Part shown: positions 48,802-58,249 of the stretch, piece by piece
Numbering within the stretch: position 1 is the first letter of the stretch
Layout of the letters: every line of letters starts with the position of its first letter
Origin: Prochlorococcus sp. AG-418-M08
GTDB lineage: Bacteria > Cyanobacteriota > Cyanobacteriia > PCC-6307 > Cyanobiaceae
Length of the DNA stretch: 64,000 nt
Direction of reading: 5' to 3'
Assembly (NCBI GenBank): GCA_003213955.1
Contig: QCMG01000006.1
Location: forward strand, 1-64,000
Program-made: the position numbers and the translations under genes
Notes under the pieces: generated by a model
The model's input: the letters and a program-made list of their open reading frames with translations, nothing else
Database searches by the model: none
What the model was told of the DNA's origin: nothing

Positions 48802-49584
48802 ATGCTTCTAAATCTATCTGGCAAAAAAATTCTTGTTACAGGAATTGCCAACAATCGTTCAATAGCATGGGGTATTGCTCAACAACTTTCAAAAGCTGGC
48901 GCAGAGCTTGGAATCACATATTTGCCTGATGATAAGGGAAGATTCGAATCTAAAGTTAGAGAACTAACTGAACCATTAAACCCATCGTTATTTTTGCCTC
49001 TTGATGTTCAAAATCCAGCTCAAATAGAAGAGATCTTTAAAAATATAAAAAACAACTGGGGGCAAATTGACGGATTAGTTCACTGCTTAGCATTTGCAGG
49101 ACGCGAGGAATTAATAGGAGATTATAGTGCTACCACTTCGGAGGGTTTTGATAGGGCTCTTAATATAAGTGCTTATTCACTAGCACCTTTATGTAAAGCA
49201 GCAAAACCACTTTTTAGTGATGGCGCCGGCGTTGTCTCATTAACTTATTTGGGATCAGAGAGGGCGATTCCTAACTACAACGTTATGGGAGTTGCTAAAG
49301 CAGCTTTAGAAGCTTCAGTAAGATATCTTTCTGCAGAACTTGGTCCCGAAAGACAAGTAAGAGTTAATGCAATAAGTGCTGGGCCTATAAGAACACTTGC
49401 GAGTTCTGCTATAGGTGGCATTTTAGATATGATTCACAATGTTGAAGAAAAGGCTCCTTTACGCAGAACTGTCACTCAAACAGAAGTAGGTAATACTGCT
49501 GCTTTTTTATTAAGTGATCTCTCAAGCGGCATTTCAGGCCAAACAATTTATGTTGATGCGGGTTACTGCATTAATGGAATGTAA
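48802..49584 (+). CDS. fabI: Enoyl-[acyl-carrier-protein] reductase (NADH)
   Basis: Last reductive step of each fatty-acid elongation cycle. It has 260 residues, SDR fold. Cofactor motif VTGIANNRSIAWGIAQQLSK near 12-31; catalytic Tyr-Lys pattern in NYNVMGVAKAALEASVRYL (Y-x3-M-x3-K type) near 156-174; ISAGPIRTLASSAIGG near 190-205. ATG at 48802 with a possible Shine-Dalgarno AGGAGA upstream. hisB follows after 20 nt. Confidence 0.96.
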   Translation: MLLNLSGKKILVTGIANNRSIAWGIAQQLSKAGAELGITYLPDDKGRFESKVRELTEPLNPSLFLPLDVQNPAQIEEIFKNIKNNWGQIDGLVHCLAFAGREELIGDYSATTSEGFDRALNISAYSLAPLCKAAKPLFSDGAGVVSLTYLGSERAIPNYNVMGVAKAALEASVRYLSAELGPERQVRVNAISAGPIRTLASSAIGGILDMIHNVEEKAPLRRTVTQTEVGNTAAFLLSDLSSGISGQTIYVDAGYCINGM

Positions 49585-49604
49585 ACTAAATTTTTTGCAT
49601 AACA

Positions 49605-50210
49605 ATGTCATCTCTAAGGCAATCTGAAATAAAAAGAAAAACGAATGAAACAGATATTTCTGTATTTATAAAATTAGATGGAAATGGAATTTCTGACATT
49701 GATACTGGGATACCATTCTTAGATCATATGCTTCACCAAATATCTAGCCATGGTTTATTCGATTTAAAAATAAAGGCAATTGGAGATACGCATATTGATG
49801 ATCATCATACAAATGAGGATGTAGGAATAGCATTAGGTAAAGCATTCTCAAAAGCCTTGGGAGAAAGAAAAGGTATAAGTAGATTTGGGCATTTTTTTGC
49901 TCCATTAGATGAAGCATTAGTTCAAGTCACTCTTGACTGTTCTGGTAGGCCACATTTATCTTATGATCTTCAATTAAAAGCTCCTAGAATAGGAAATTAT
50001 GATACTGAACTAGTAAAAGAATTTTTTATTGCCTTCGTAAATAACAGCGGTATTACTCTCCATATTAATCAAATACAAGGTAGTAATTCACATCATATAG
50101 TTGAGGCTTGCTTTAAAGCTTTTTCAAGAGCTATGAGAATGGCTACTGAAATAGATATAAGAAGATCTGATTCAATTCCAAGCAGTAAAGGAATGCTAGA
50201 AAATCAATAA
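49605..50210 (+). CDS. hisB: Imidazoleglycerol-phosphate dehydratase
   Basis: Histidine pathway enzyme (monofunctional form), 201 residues. The metal-binding His-rich motifs are [17 protein letters not shown] near 39-55, [19 protein letters not shown] near 62-80, [14 protein letters not shown] near 97-110, and [19 protein letters not shown] near 163-181. It lies alone among the his genes in this window, 20 nt after fabI. Confidence 0.97.
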   Translation: MSSLRQSEIKRKTNETDISVFIKLDGNGISDIDTGIPFLDHMLHQISSHGLFDLKIKAIGDTHIDDHHTNEDVGIALGKAFSKALGERKGISRFGHFFAPLDEALVQVTLDCSGRPHLSYDLQLKAPRIGNYDTELVKEFFIAFVNNSGITLHINQIQGSNSHHIVEACFKAFSRAMRMATEIDIRRSDSIPSSKGMLENQ

Positions 50211-50282
50211 AATAGAAATTTTTTTGAATAAGCCACAATTCAGTTGATTTTTGGCGAAAATAAATTAAGTGATTGTTTTATT

Positions 50283-51770
50283 GTGACAAATTTACAAGAT
50301 AAAAAAATTAATCAAATTGAAAGTTTTAATAAGGAAGATTGGTCTAGTGCATATAAAAATGTAGAAAAAGAACTGACAAATGAACCTCTAAAAATTAGCA
50401 AAGGTGAAAATATTAAAGATCTAAATGGAACGTTATTAAGAAATGGACCTGGGATATTAGAGAGAGGAGGACAATGGGTGCATCATCCATTTGATGGGGA
50501 TGGGATGATCACGTCTATAAACTTCAAAAGTGGTCAGCCATTCTTGACTAATAGATTTGTAAAAACTAAAGGTTATTTAGAAGAAGAAAAAATAAATAAA
50601 TTTATTTACAGAGGTGTTTTTGGGACTCAAAAAAATGGTGGTATTTTAAATAATGCCTTAGATCTAAAATTTAAGAATATCGCCAATACTCATGTCGTTA
50701 AATTAGGAGCTGAAATTCTTGCATTATGGGAAGCAGCTGGGCCACATGCGCTAAATCCTGATAGTCTTGAAACTATTGGTTTAACTACATTAAAAGGGGT
50801 ACTCAAGCCAAATGAAGCATTCAGTGCTCACCCTAAAATAGATCTAAACTCAAATGCATCTTCAGAACTCTTAGTCACTTTTGGAGTTCAAACCGGGCCA
50901 AAAAGTACCATTAGATTAATGGAATTTAACAATGCTGGTGAAAATTCTGGTGATCTGCTAGTTGATAGAAAAGATACTTTTAATGGCTTTGCATTCCTTC
51001 ATGATTTCGCAATTACAACAAATTGGGCAATATTCTTACAGAATGCTATTGATTTCAACCCTCTTCCATTTGTCATGGGCCAAAGGGGTGCAGCACAATG
51101 CTTAAAGTCTAATCCAAAGAAGAAAGCAAAGTTTTTTATCATCCCTCGAGAAAGTGGATTGTTTAGGGGCCAGCAGCCATTAATAATTGATGCTCCCGAA
51201 GGATTCGTTTTTCATCATGTAAATGCATATGAAAAAGATTCCAAAATAATATTAGATAGCATTTTTTATGATGATTTCCCCTCGGTTGGTCCTGACGAGA
51301 ATTTCAGGGATATTGACTTTGATAAATATCCAGAAGGAAAATTAAAAAGATCTACTATTGATTTAAAGAAAAAAACTAGTGAACTTGAAATCATAAGTGA
51401 ACAATGCTGTGAGTTTGCTACTGTTAATCCAAAATTCTTGGGATTAAAAACATCCTACTCTTGGATGGCAAGTACATCGCAAAAACTAGGTAATGCACCA
51501 CTTCAAGCCATAAAAAAAATTAATTTACTCACAAAAGAAGAAATTTCTTGGTCTGCAGGACCTAGTGGATTTGTAAGTGAACCAATTATGGTTCCATCTG
51601 ATAACTCTCTCAAAGAAGATGAAGGATTTTTATTTGTACTTCTATGGAATGGCTTAAGAAGAGGAAGTGATTTAGTGATATTAGATGCAAAAGATTTGAA
51701 AGAATTGACTGTTTATGAATTACCCATATCTATTCCACATGGCTTACATGGATCTTGGATTAACAATTAA
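50283..51770 (+). CDS. Carotenoid cleavage oxygenase (apocarotenoid oxygenase family)
   Basis: Non-haem iron dioxygenase that splits carotenoids or apocarotenoids, releasing retinal-like products or colony pigments. From GTG 50283 it has 495 residues; TTG 50244 would add 13. The four Fe-ligand His fall in AFSAHPKIDL, FAFLHDFAITTN, GFVFHHVNAYEKD and IPHGLHGSWIN, the last two residues from the C-terminus. NGTLLRNGPGILERGGQWVH near 48-67 is also typical. It is head to tail with fabI-hisB but tail to tail with rdgB (no gap). Confidence 0.93.
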   Translation: MTNLQDKKINQIESFNKEDWSSAYKNVEKELTNEPLKISKGENIKDLNGTLLRNGPGILERGGQWVHHPFDGDGMITSINFKSGQPFLTNRFVKTKGYLEEEKINKFIYRGVFGTQKNGGILNNALDLKFKNIANTHVVKLGAEILALWEAAGPHALNPDSLETIGLTTLKGVLKPNEAFSAHPKIDLNSNASSELLVTFGVQTGPKSTIRLMEFNNAGENSGDLLVDRKDTFNGFAFLHDFAITTNWAIFLQNAIDFNPLPFVMGQRGAAQCLKSNPKKKAKFFIIPRESGLFRGQQPLIIDAPEGFVFHHVNAYEKDSKIILDSIFYDDFPSVGPDENFRDIDFDKYPEGKLKRSTIDLKKKTSELEIISEQCCEFATVNPKFLGLKTSYSWMASTSQKLGNAPLQAIKKINLLTKEEISWSAGPSGFVSEPIMVPSDNSLKEDEGFLFVLLWNGLRRGSDLVILDAKDLKELTVYELPISIPHGLHGSWINN

Positions 51771-52346
51771 TCAAGCAAATATTTTTAACAACTGGGGAAT
51801 AATTTTTTTAAGTGCTTGCCCACGATGGCTAAATAAATCTTTTAAGTCATTATTCATCTCAGCAAAAGTTAATTTACTTGATAATTCTTCAAAAATAGGA
51901 TCATAGCCAAAGCCACTATTTCCTCTTGGTTTAAAAATAATATTCCCTAAACATTTAGCTTCTGATTCTAAAATAACATCCCCATTTGGAGAACAAACGC
52001 AAATATTTGCAATAAAAAATGCACTTCTATTTTCTTTCCCATCTAGTTCAGTTAAAACTCTTTCTATTCTTTTTTTATCATTTTCTGCATATCTAGATGA
52101 ATAAATACCAGGCTTACCATCCAAGGCATCAATACATATCCCCGAGTCATCCGCAATAGCATAGTTACGCATTGACTTAGAAACTTCTCTAGCTTTTTTG
52201 ATAGCATTCTCTCTAAATGTAATCCCATTTTCTTCAACTTCCATTGATTCTGGTTGAAGCAATAACTCGCAATTCACATCTAACAATAATTTTTTGTATT
52301 CTTCAATCTTGCCTTGATTTTTACTTGCTAAATATAACTTTTTCAT
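51771..52346 (-). CDS. rdgB: Non-canonical purine NTP pyrophosphatase (RdgB/HAM1)
   Basis: House-cleaning enzyme that hydrolyses dITP, XTP and dUTP-like nucleotides to the monophosphate. It has 191 residues. Motifs are YLASKNQGKIEEYKKLL near 4-20, the catalytic ADDSGICIDALDGKPGIYSS near 66-85, and PRGNSGFGYDPIFEEL near 138-153. ATGA overlap with the phosphohexomutase gene upstream on the same strand. Its stop directly abuts the carotenoid oxygenase stop. Confidence 0.94.
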   Translation of the reverse strand: MKKLYLASKNQGKIEEYKKLLLDVNCELLLQPESMEVEENGITFRENAIKKAREVSKSMRNYAIADDSGICIDALDGKPGIYSSRYAENDKKRIERVLTELDGKENRSAFFIANICVCSPNGDVILESEAKCLGNIIFKPRGNSGFGYDPIFEELSSKLTFAEMNNDLKDLFSHRGQALKKIIPQLLKIFA

Positions 52347-53803
52347 TTTTTATTTTTCGCTATCTTTATAAATTTTTGGCTCCATTCCAAAACCTGATTT
52401 AAATTATTTTCTGATGTAGCTTCACAATATATTCTCAATAGAGGCTCGGTTCCTGAGAACCTAAATAATAGCCAAAAATTATTATCCATCCGCAACTTTA
52501 AACCGTCAATATTTGAGATCTCTTTAATCTTATGACCACATATTTCTGAAGGAATATTATCGTCAATATATTTTTTAAAAATATCTTTTTCTGAAATATT
52601 TGGAAATTGAATATCTATTCTTCGATAGAAACTTGGACCAAATATTTCTTGAATTTCATCTAAAGTTTCATAAAGATATTTTGAATTTTCTGCGATTCCA
52701 TTTAATAAAATCATAGCTGCATATAAAGCATCTCTCTCCGGCATAAAATCTCCGAAACCTACACCACCTGATTCCTCTCCTCCAATAAATATATTTTCCT
52801 TAATCATTTTTTTTGCAATATATTTAAAGCCTACTGGTAATTCAATAACCTCTCTATTTTGCTTTTTCGCAATATTACTAATAATGTCTGAGCCACTAAC
52901 AGTTTTAAGAACTGGATATACATTTTTATTCTTTTCTCCCAAATAATTTATAAAAAATGGTAATAAAGATTGTGTACTGCAATATCTTCCTTTTTCATCA
53001 ATTACAGCAATCCTATCTCCATCACCATCAAAAATTATACCTAAAGTTTTAAAATCTTTTTTGGAATTTATTTTTAATATTTCAGTCAAATTATCTAGAT
53101 ATTTTAGGAGTGGCTCAGGCGGATTACCGCCAAAAGAAGGATCATAATTTGCTCTAATTTCAGTAAATATTTTTGAATCATATTGATCAAAAATCTGACT
53201 TATACAATTTGCTGCTGAACCATGCATAGAATCAATAAAAATATGGATGTTCATCTTAGTTAAATTGCTAAAAATAAAATCCAAATCAAAAATAGATTTA
53301 ATATTATCTAAATGAAACTTCTTGATATCAACTGTTTCACAAGAAACGTGTGATCTTTCAATTGAATTCCCAAGAATCAACCTTTTTTCAACTGCCTTTG
53401 TAAAAGATTCATCAACAGAACACCCTTTAAAACTCTTAATCTTTAAACCAAGCCAATTATATGGATTATGACTTGCTGTTATAACCAAACAACCTAAAAA
53501 CATAAATTTCTTAGCGTAAAAGCTACAAGAAGGTGTTGTCACATAACTATTAGCTAATACAGGTTCAAAGCCACATCCTTTAACAAAAGATGCGATTTCC
53601 TTAGCAAACTCATTTGCCATGAATCGACGATCAAAACCTATAAGAATTTTTTTTGAATTAGTTTCCTTGAAATATTGATAATTTAATTCCTGACATGAAG
53701 CAACAACAACCCTAGAGAGATTCGATAAATTAAAATCAAAACCAATAATTCCTCTCCAACCATCAGTCCCAAATTTTATTTTATCTAATTGATTTCCAGA
53801 CAA
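52343..53803 (-). CDS. Phosphoglucomutase/phosphomannomutase
   Basis: Alpha-D-phosphohexomutase, 486 residues. The four conserved segments are visible: active-site Ser in VITASHNPYNWLGLKIKS near 113-130, metal loop FDGDGDRIAVID near 266, sugar-binding GGEESGGVGFG near 345, and phosphate-binding RFSGTEPLLRIYCE near 452. The start is TTG (53803) ahead of FGTDGWRGIIGFDFN. Glucose- versus mannose-phosphate preference cannot be told. Overlaps rdgB by 4 nt; divergent from the nuclease gene. Confidence 0.9.
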   Translation of the reverse strand: MSGNQLDKIKFGTDGWRGIIGFDFNLSNLSRVVVASCQELNYQYFKETNSKKILIGFDRRFMANEFAKEIASFVKGCGFEPVLANSYVTTPSCSFYAKKFMFLGCLVITASHNPYNWLGLKIKSFKGCSVDESFTKAVEKRLILGNSIERSHVSCETVDIKKFHLDNIKSIFDLDFIFSNLTKMNIHIFIDSMHGSAANCISQIFDQYDSKIFTEIRANYDPSFGGNPPEPLLKYLDNLTEILKINSKKDFKTLGIIFDGDGDRIAVIDEKGRYCSTQSLLPFFINYLGEKNKNVYPVLKTVSGSDIISNIAKKQNREVIELPVGFKYIAKKMIKENIFIGGEESGGVGFGDFMPERDALYAAMILLNGIAENSKYLYETLDEIQEIFGPSFYRRIDIQFPNISEKDIFKKYIDDNIPSEICGHKIKEISNIDGLKLRMDNNFWLLFRFSGTEPLLRIYCEATSENNLNQVLEWSQKFIKIAKNKK

Positions 53804-53882
53804 AGTTAATTACTTCCTTGATTTTAAATAATTATCTATATTAATTTATATACAGACAAATTTAAACTGCCTTTGAAAAAAT

Positions 53883-55301
53883 TTGAATAATCTTTATTTA
53901 AAAAGTTTTATAAGATGCAAAAGAAAAGCTTGGCTTGATTATAGAGGTAATAAGTCTTATGAAATTTGGTCGCCTCATCAATCTATAGAGATAGTTAATC
54001 GATACAAAAACTTTCATAAACTTTGTGAAGGAGATTTATATACTGGCAAAAAAGCTTGTCAAAAAGGTACTAGTGGAGTAATCGGATTAAAAGTAAAATC
54101 TAAATTAATAAAAAATATAAATGCAGAAATCCATCCTCAATTACTTAAAAAGGTTAGTGGCAAAAGCAAATGGGGGAAATATAAATATATACCTGTCGTA
54201 TATAAGTTAGGCTATAGAACAACCAAAGAACATTTATTCGATTTAGCTTTTTGTTCAATTTTGTTAGAACCATTCCAAGAATCAAAAATTGAAAAAGGAA
54301 TTGTACTTTCAAATTATTCGAATCACATTAATATTGAAAAAATTGATTTAAATCATCGATTAAGAAAAAAAGTATCTAATCTCTATTTGGATTTAAACGA
54401 ATATCTCAAAGGATCCATTCCAGAAATTACTAAAGAAAGAAAAAAATGTATGATCTGTTCATGGCAAAAGTTTTGCGATGCAGAAGCAAAAAGTAATGGA
54501 TATCTTACTGAAATAGATGGTATAGGTTCTAAAACAGCCCTATTACTTCAGCAAAATGGTATCTCCAATATTAAAGAATTAGCTGCTGCTAAAAAAAACG
54601 TACTAGGAGATAAACTATTTCAATTCAAAGAGGAAAAGTTTGAAAAAGCCTCAAAGTTTATAAATCAATCGAAATCATATTTATCAGGCAAACCAATTAA
54701 ACTTTACGAAAAAGAGAATTTGTTTAATTTATTATCCAAAAAAGATTCAGGATTTTTTATTTTTGATATTGAGTCAAATCCAGATGAGAAGCATGATTTT
54801 TTATATGGATTTTTAAAAATAAACAATTTATTTGAAAATATTGAGGATGATTTTTATGATCCAATATTAAACCTCAATAAAAATGGTAAAAAATCGCAAC
54901 AAGAAATATTTCAAAAACTTACTTCAAAAGAAGAATGGCCAGTTTTGCATTACGGAGAGACTGAGAAAATAGTAATTTTAAATTTAGCAAGACAGATAAA
55001 TCTTGATTCAAAACAAATTGAAATACTAAAGTCTAGATTTGTTGATTTACATCTAATGATAAGAAGATCATGGATTTTACCGATTAAAAACTATAGCTTA
55101 AAAACGGTTGCTGGTTGGATGGGATTTAAATGGAAACAAAAAAATGTAAGTGGATCAAAAGCTTTATATTGGTGGATTCAATATAAAATTACTTCAAATG
55201 ATATATTTTTAAAAAAAATAATAATGTACAATCGAGATGATTGCTTGGCTACACTTCACATTGCAAAGTGGTTAATAAAAAACAACAAAAAAATTAATTA
55301 A
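53883..55301 (+). CDS. TM0106-type nuclease: Cas4/RecB-like domain, HhH and RNase H-like exonuclease
   Basis: 472 residues with a TTG start. Residues 1-200 form a RecB/Cas4-like nuclease region: Cys12 in SFIRCKRKAWLD pairs with Cys189, Cys192 and Cys198 in KCMICSWQKFC, the spacing that binds a [4Fe-4S] cluster in Cas4 and AddB. FDLAFCSILLEP near 120 may supply one acidic residue; a clear E-x-K was not found. Residues 205-235 hold a helix-hairpin-helix (IDGIGSKTALLLQQNGISNI). Residues 290-472 form a YprB-like DEDD exonuclease: FFIFDIESNP, LHYGETEKI, VDLHLMI and YNRDDCLATLHI. Stand-alone gene, no CRISPR nearby; a DNA repair or processing role is likely. Confidence 0.83.
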   Translation: MNNLYLKSFIRCKRKAWLDYRGNKSYEIWSPHQSIEIVNRYKNFHKLCEGDLYTGKKACQKGTSGVIGLKVKSKLIKNINAEIHPQLLKKVSGKSKWGKYKYIPVVYKLGYRTTKEHLFDLAFCSILLEPFQESKIEKGIVLSNYSNHINIEKIDLNHRLRKKVSNLYLDLNEYLKGSIPEITKERKKCMICSWQKFCDAEAKSNGYLTEIDGIGSKTALLLQQNGISNIKELAAAKKNVLGDKLFQFKEEKFEKASKFINQSKSYLSGKPIKLYEKENLFNLLSKKDSGFFIFDIESNPDEKHDFLYGFLKINNLFENIEDDFYDPILNLNKNGKKSQQEIFQKLTSKEEWPVLHYGETEKIVILNLARQINLDSKQIEILKSRFVDLHLMIRRSWILPIKNYSLKTVAGWMGFKWKQKNVSGSKALYWWIQYKITSNDIFLKKIIMYNRDDCLATLHIAKWLIKNNKKIN

Positions 55302-56146
55302 AGAAATGTTGACCCTATAGATTTTTCAATTGAGATTTGACAATAATTATCAGTAAAAAAAGTATTTTTTGTATCTAAATATTTCCTCTTAATCATTGCT
55401 AAGCCTGTAATTGTTTGAGAGCTTAATTTATAAATACTGGTAATATAACCAACAGATTTTTCTTTCTTTTCATTATTATAAATGTTTTTATTATCGGACT
55501 TTAAATTAAATTTCGAATCTTTAGCAGTCCAAACTCTGATCTCTTGTTTTAGAGAAGAAACATTCCTGATTTTTGACATTGTTTCTTGACCCAAATAACA
55601 CCCTTTATTGAAATCTATAAGATCCGCTAAACCTAATTCTAGTGGATTATTTTTCCCATTTATTTCTTTATTTAAAGAGGGTATAGCCTGATTAATCTTC
55701 CATTGTTGCAAATAATCAGTACTCACATTATTGAGATTACTCCTATAAAGTTGATATTCTTTATCTTCATTTTTAAAAAAAATTGGCTTATTGACTCTCC
55801 ATGAATTCTTATCATCAACTTCCTGAATTCTGTTAATTAAAAAGGTCTCACACAATAAAACATCATCAGATGGGAAAATAATATCATTAAAGTATTTTCT
55901 GATTTCACTAGTATTTCCTGCAAGGACAATTACTTCTAATTGATCTTCTAAGAGATTAATCTCTAATATTGACTTTAAAACTCCGTTTGGGGATAACCAA
56001 CAAGTTTTTAAGACCTCATTTTTTAGATCATTAATATTTCCTGTTGTAATGCCGTTTAAGAATCTCTTACTATCTTTCCCTTGGATAGCAAAGCAATCAA
56101 ATTTCTCAAGCCAAAAAATTTTTTTATTTTCACTGATTTTTGACAT
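55298..56146 (-). CDS. ygfZ: YgfZ-family (GcvT-like) folate-binding protein
   Basis: 282 residues. The family signature K-G-C-Y-x-G-Q-E appears as DFNKGCYLGQETM near 180-192, with the GcvT-like FAIQGKDSKRFLNGITTGNI near 17-36 upstream. YgfZ proteins bind tetrahydrofolate and help assemble or repair certain Fe-S proteins. The cluster-maturation link fits but is not proof for the Cas4-like Fe-S nuclease next door, with which it overlaps by 4 nt tail to tail. pyrE lies 3 nt upstream. Confidence 0.9.
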   Translation of the reverse strand: MSKISENKKIFWLEKFDCFAIQGKDSKRFLNGITTGNINDLKNEVLKTCWLSPNGVLKSILEINLLEDQLEVIVLAGNTSEIRKYFNDIIFPSDDVLLCETFLINRIQEVDDKNSWRVNKPIFFKNEDKEYQLYRSNLNNVSTDYLQQWKINQAIPSLNKEINGKNNPLELGLADLIDFNKGCYLGQETMSKIRNVSSLKQEIRVWTAKDSKFNLKSDNKNIYNNEKKEKSVGYITSIYKLSSQTITGLAMIKRKYLDTKNTFFTDNYCQISIEKSIGSTFL

Positions 56147-56149
56147 TAT

Positions 56150-56710
56150 TTAGATGAAGTCTTTTATAGAAAACAAACTTTTTAATTGTATATTTTGTTC
56201 TTTTAAAGCTTCATATCCTCCCTCTTTTCTGTCAACAATAGACAAAACTTCATTAACCAAAAAATTATTTTCTCTTAACTTATTAATTGCCTTAATAGCT
56301 GATCCAGCAGTAGTAACAACGTCTTCTAAAACAGTTACTAAAGTTCCTTCATTTAAAGTTGGTCCTTCTAAACCAGCCTTTGTTCCATATTTCTTTGTTT
56401 CTTTTCTAATAATTAAAGCATCTAGTAATAATCCTTTAGATGCAGCCGTTACGATTACGCCACTTACCAATGGGTCAGCTCCTAAAGTCAAACCAGCAAC
56501 AGCTTTCGAACTTGGGTTCATTAAATCTAAAAACAAATTACTAATTAATTGCAAACCTGTGCCGTTAAGTGTTACCGGCTTACAATTAAAATAGTGGGCA
56601 CTTTTTTTACCAGATGCCAAAGTAAAATTTCCTTTTTTATAAGATTTTTGCATTAAAAGTTTTAATAAATTTTCCTTATTTAAGTCAATTTTTTGAGAAA
56701 AATTATCCAT
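56150..56710 (-). CDS. pyrE: Orotate phosphoribosyltransferase
   Basis: Pyrimidine pathway enzyme joining orotate to PRPP. It has 186 residues. The PRPP-binding loop is [20 protein letters not shown] near 122-141, and [18 protein letters not shown] near 31-48 and [18 protein letters not shown] near 77-94 are conserved. It precedes ygfZ by 3 nt. ATG start at 56710. Confidence 0.94.
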   Translation of the reverse strand: MDNFSQKIDLNKENLLKLLMQKSYKKGNFTLASGKKSAHYFNCKPVTLNGTGLQLISNLFLDLMNPSSKAVAGLTLGADPLVSGVIVTAASKGLLLDALIIRKETKKYGTKAGLEGPTLNEGTLVTVLEDVVTTAGSAIKAINKLRENNFLVNEVLSIVDRKEGGYEALKEQNIQLKSLFSIKDFI

Positions 56711-56787
56711 TAATAGAAGATCAACTTATATTTCAAGATTAGGAGAAAAAAAAGAAATCTCACAAAAACTTACTAAGTTGGTGCTTT

Positions 56788-56817
56788 TTGAAATATTATT
56801 TTTATATTGTATATAAT
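56788..56817 (+). promoter_or_regulatory. Promoter of tRNA-Met
   Basis: TTGAAA (56788-56793), 18-nt spacer, TATAAT (56812-56817), a near-consensus sigma70-type promoter. The start would fall near 56824, leaving about 25 nt of leader to the tRNA at 56849. Confidence 0.65.
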
Positions 56818-56848
56818 TCACTTTAATTAATTTTTTCTTTAAGAGTCT

Positions 56849-56921
56849 GGGGGTGTAGCAATCTGGTGAATGCACCAAACTCATAATTTGGCTAAGGCGA
56901 GTTCGATCCTCGCCACCCCCA
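56849..56921 (+). tRNA. tRNA with anticodon CAT (elongator Met; Ile2 possible)
   Basis: 73-nt cloverleaf with GGGGGTG/CACCCCC acceptor and GGCGAGTTCGATCCTCGCC T-arm. The anticodon loop CTCATAA sits on a CCAAA/TTTGG stem, giving CAT. The paired G1-C72 and the lack of the GGG/CCC anticodon-stem pattern exclude initiator tRNA. A lysidine-type tRNA-Ile(CAT) cannot be excluded from sequence. CCA is not encoded. The CNNM gene begins 19 nt later. Confidence 0.9.
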
Positions 56922-56939
56922 TCACTAATTTGTTAACGA

Positions 56940-58208
56940 ATGAAAATAACTTTACTATTTTTACTTTTGATATTTCCAGCTTTTTTCGCTGCAAGTGAAC
57001 TCTCATTTTTATTAATAAGGCCAAGTAAAGTCCTAAGACTGATTGAAGAAAAAAGAGAAGGAGCATTGTCAATTTTAAAAATTCAAAAAAGATTCAGATC
57101 ATCTCTTATAGCTTCTCAATTTGGGGTGACAATTTCACTTATAGCAATTGGTTGGTTGAGTAAAGGTTTGGCTAATGATTATTGGAGAGAAAATATTTTT
57201 CCAAATCGAATTTATGATCTTATCTTTTTTTTATTATTAGTACTTATTGTCACCCTGATTTCAGGTCTTATTCCTAAGGCACTAGTAATTAATAATCCAG
57301 AATCTGCTGCTTTAAGATTAACTACAATTTTTGACGCAGTTCGCAAAGGAATGCAGCCTATTATTTCTTTAATAGAATTTTTTGCAAGTGCTTGTTTAGG
57401 GTTATTTAATCTAAACAACAAATGGGATTCATTAAATTCAGGATTATCTGCGGGTGAATTAGAAACGTTGATAGAGACAGATAATGTAACTGGATTAAAA
57501 CCTGACGAAAAAAATATCCTTGAAGGTGTTTTTGCCTTAAAAGATACTCAAGTCAAAGAAGTAATGATTCCAAGATCTGAAATGGTAACTTTGCCAAAAA
57601 ATATTACCTTTTCTGAACTTATGAAACAAGTTTATAAAACACGACATGCTCGTTTTTTTGTGATAGGAGAGTCACTAGATGATGTTTTAGGGGTTTTAGA
57701 TTTACGTTATTTAGCGAAGCCGATATCTAAAAGTGCGATGGAAGCGAATACATTATTAGAACCTTTTCTCTTACCTGTCACAAAAGTTTTAGAGACATGC
57801 TCATTAGCAGAGATATTACCTCTTGTAAGAGACTACAATCCATTTTTACTTGTAGTTGATGAACATGGTGGTACAGAAGGACTAATAACAGCAGCTGATC
57901 TTACTGGAGAAATTGTTGGAGAAGAAATGCTAAACAGCAGAATATATTCTGATATGAAAATGTTGGATAATTTCTCTAAGAAGTGGTCGATTGCTGGTAA
58001 AGCTGAAATCATAGAAATAAACAAAAAGTTGGGATGTTTAATTCCAGAAGGAGCTGACTATCATACACTCGCAGGATTTCTTCTTGAAAAATTTCAAATG
58101 GTACCTAAGATTGGTGATAGTTTAGATTTTAAAAATATTAAATTTGAAATTATTTCAATGTCTGGTCCCAAAATTGATCGTGTAAAAATAATTTTGCCAA
58201 AAAGTTAA
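56940..58208 (+). CDS. CNNM/CBS-domain membrane protein (CorC/HlyC-like)
   Basis: 422 residues. Order: a CNNM transmembrane domain (about 1-170; LFLLLIFPAFFAASELSFLL, ASQFGVTISLIAIGWLSKGL), a tandem CBS pair (VMIPRSEMVTLPKNITFSEL near 204; PFLLVVDEHGGTEGLITAAD near 301), and a C-terminal CorC/HlyC domain (about 340-422). Members affect Mg/Co transport or membrane protection; the hemolysin label is historical. 19 nt from tRNA-Met and 42 nt before the Gfo/Idh/MocA gene. Confidence 0.9.
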   Translation: MKITLLFLLLIFPAFFAASELSFLLIRPSKVLRLIEEKREGALSILKIQKRFRSSLIASQFGVTISLIAIGWLSKGLANDYWRENIFPNRIYDLIFFLLLVLIVTLISGLIPKALVINNPESAALRLTTIFDAVRKGMQPIISLIEFFASACLGLFNLNNKWDSLNSGLSAGELETLIETDNVTGLKPDEKNILEGVFALKDTQVKEVMIPRSEMVTLPKNITFSELMKQVYKTRHARFFVIGESLDDVLGVLDLRYLAKPISKSAMEANTLLEPFLLPVTKVLETCSLAEILPLVRDYNPFLLVVDEHGGTEGLITAADLTGEIVGEEMLNSRIYSDMKMLDNFSKKWSIAGKAEIIEINKKLGCLIPEGADYHTLAGFLLEKFQMVPKIGDSLDFKNIKFEIISMSGPKIDRVKIILPKS

Positions 58209-58249
58209 AATTGACACCTTATGAAGGATAATATCTTAATATACATCGA

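Noticed and set aside
53883-55301. CRISPR-associated Cas4
   Set aside because: No cas1/cas2 or repeat-spacer array in the window, and the RNase H-like C-terminus marks it as the TM0106/YprB type nuclease.
56849-56921. Initiator tRNA-Met
   Set aside because: G1-C72 is paired and the anticodon stem lacks the GGG/CCC pattern, so it is not the initiator type.
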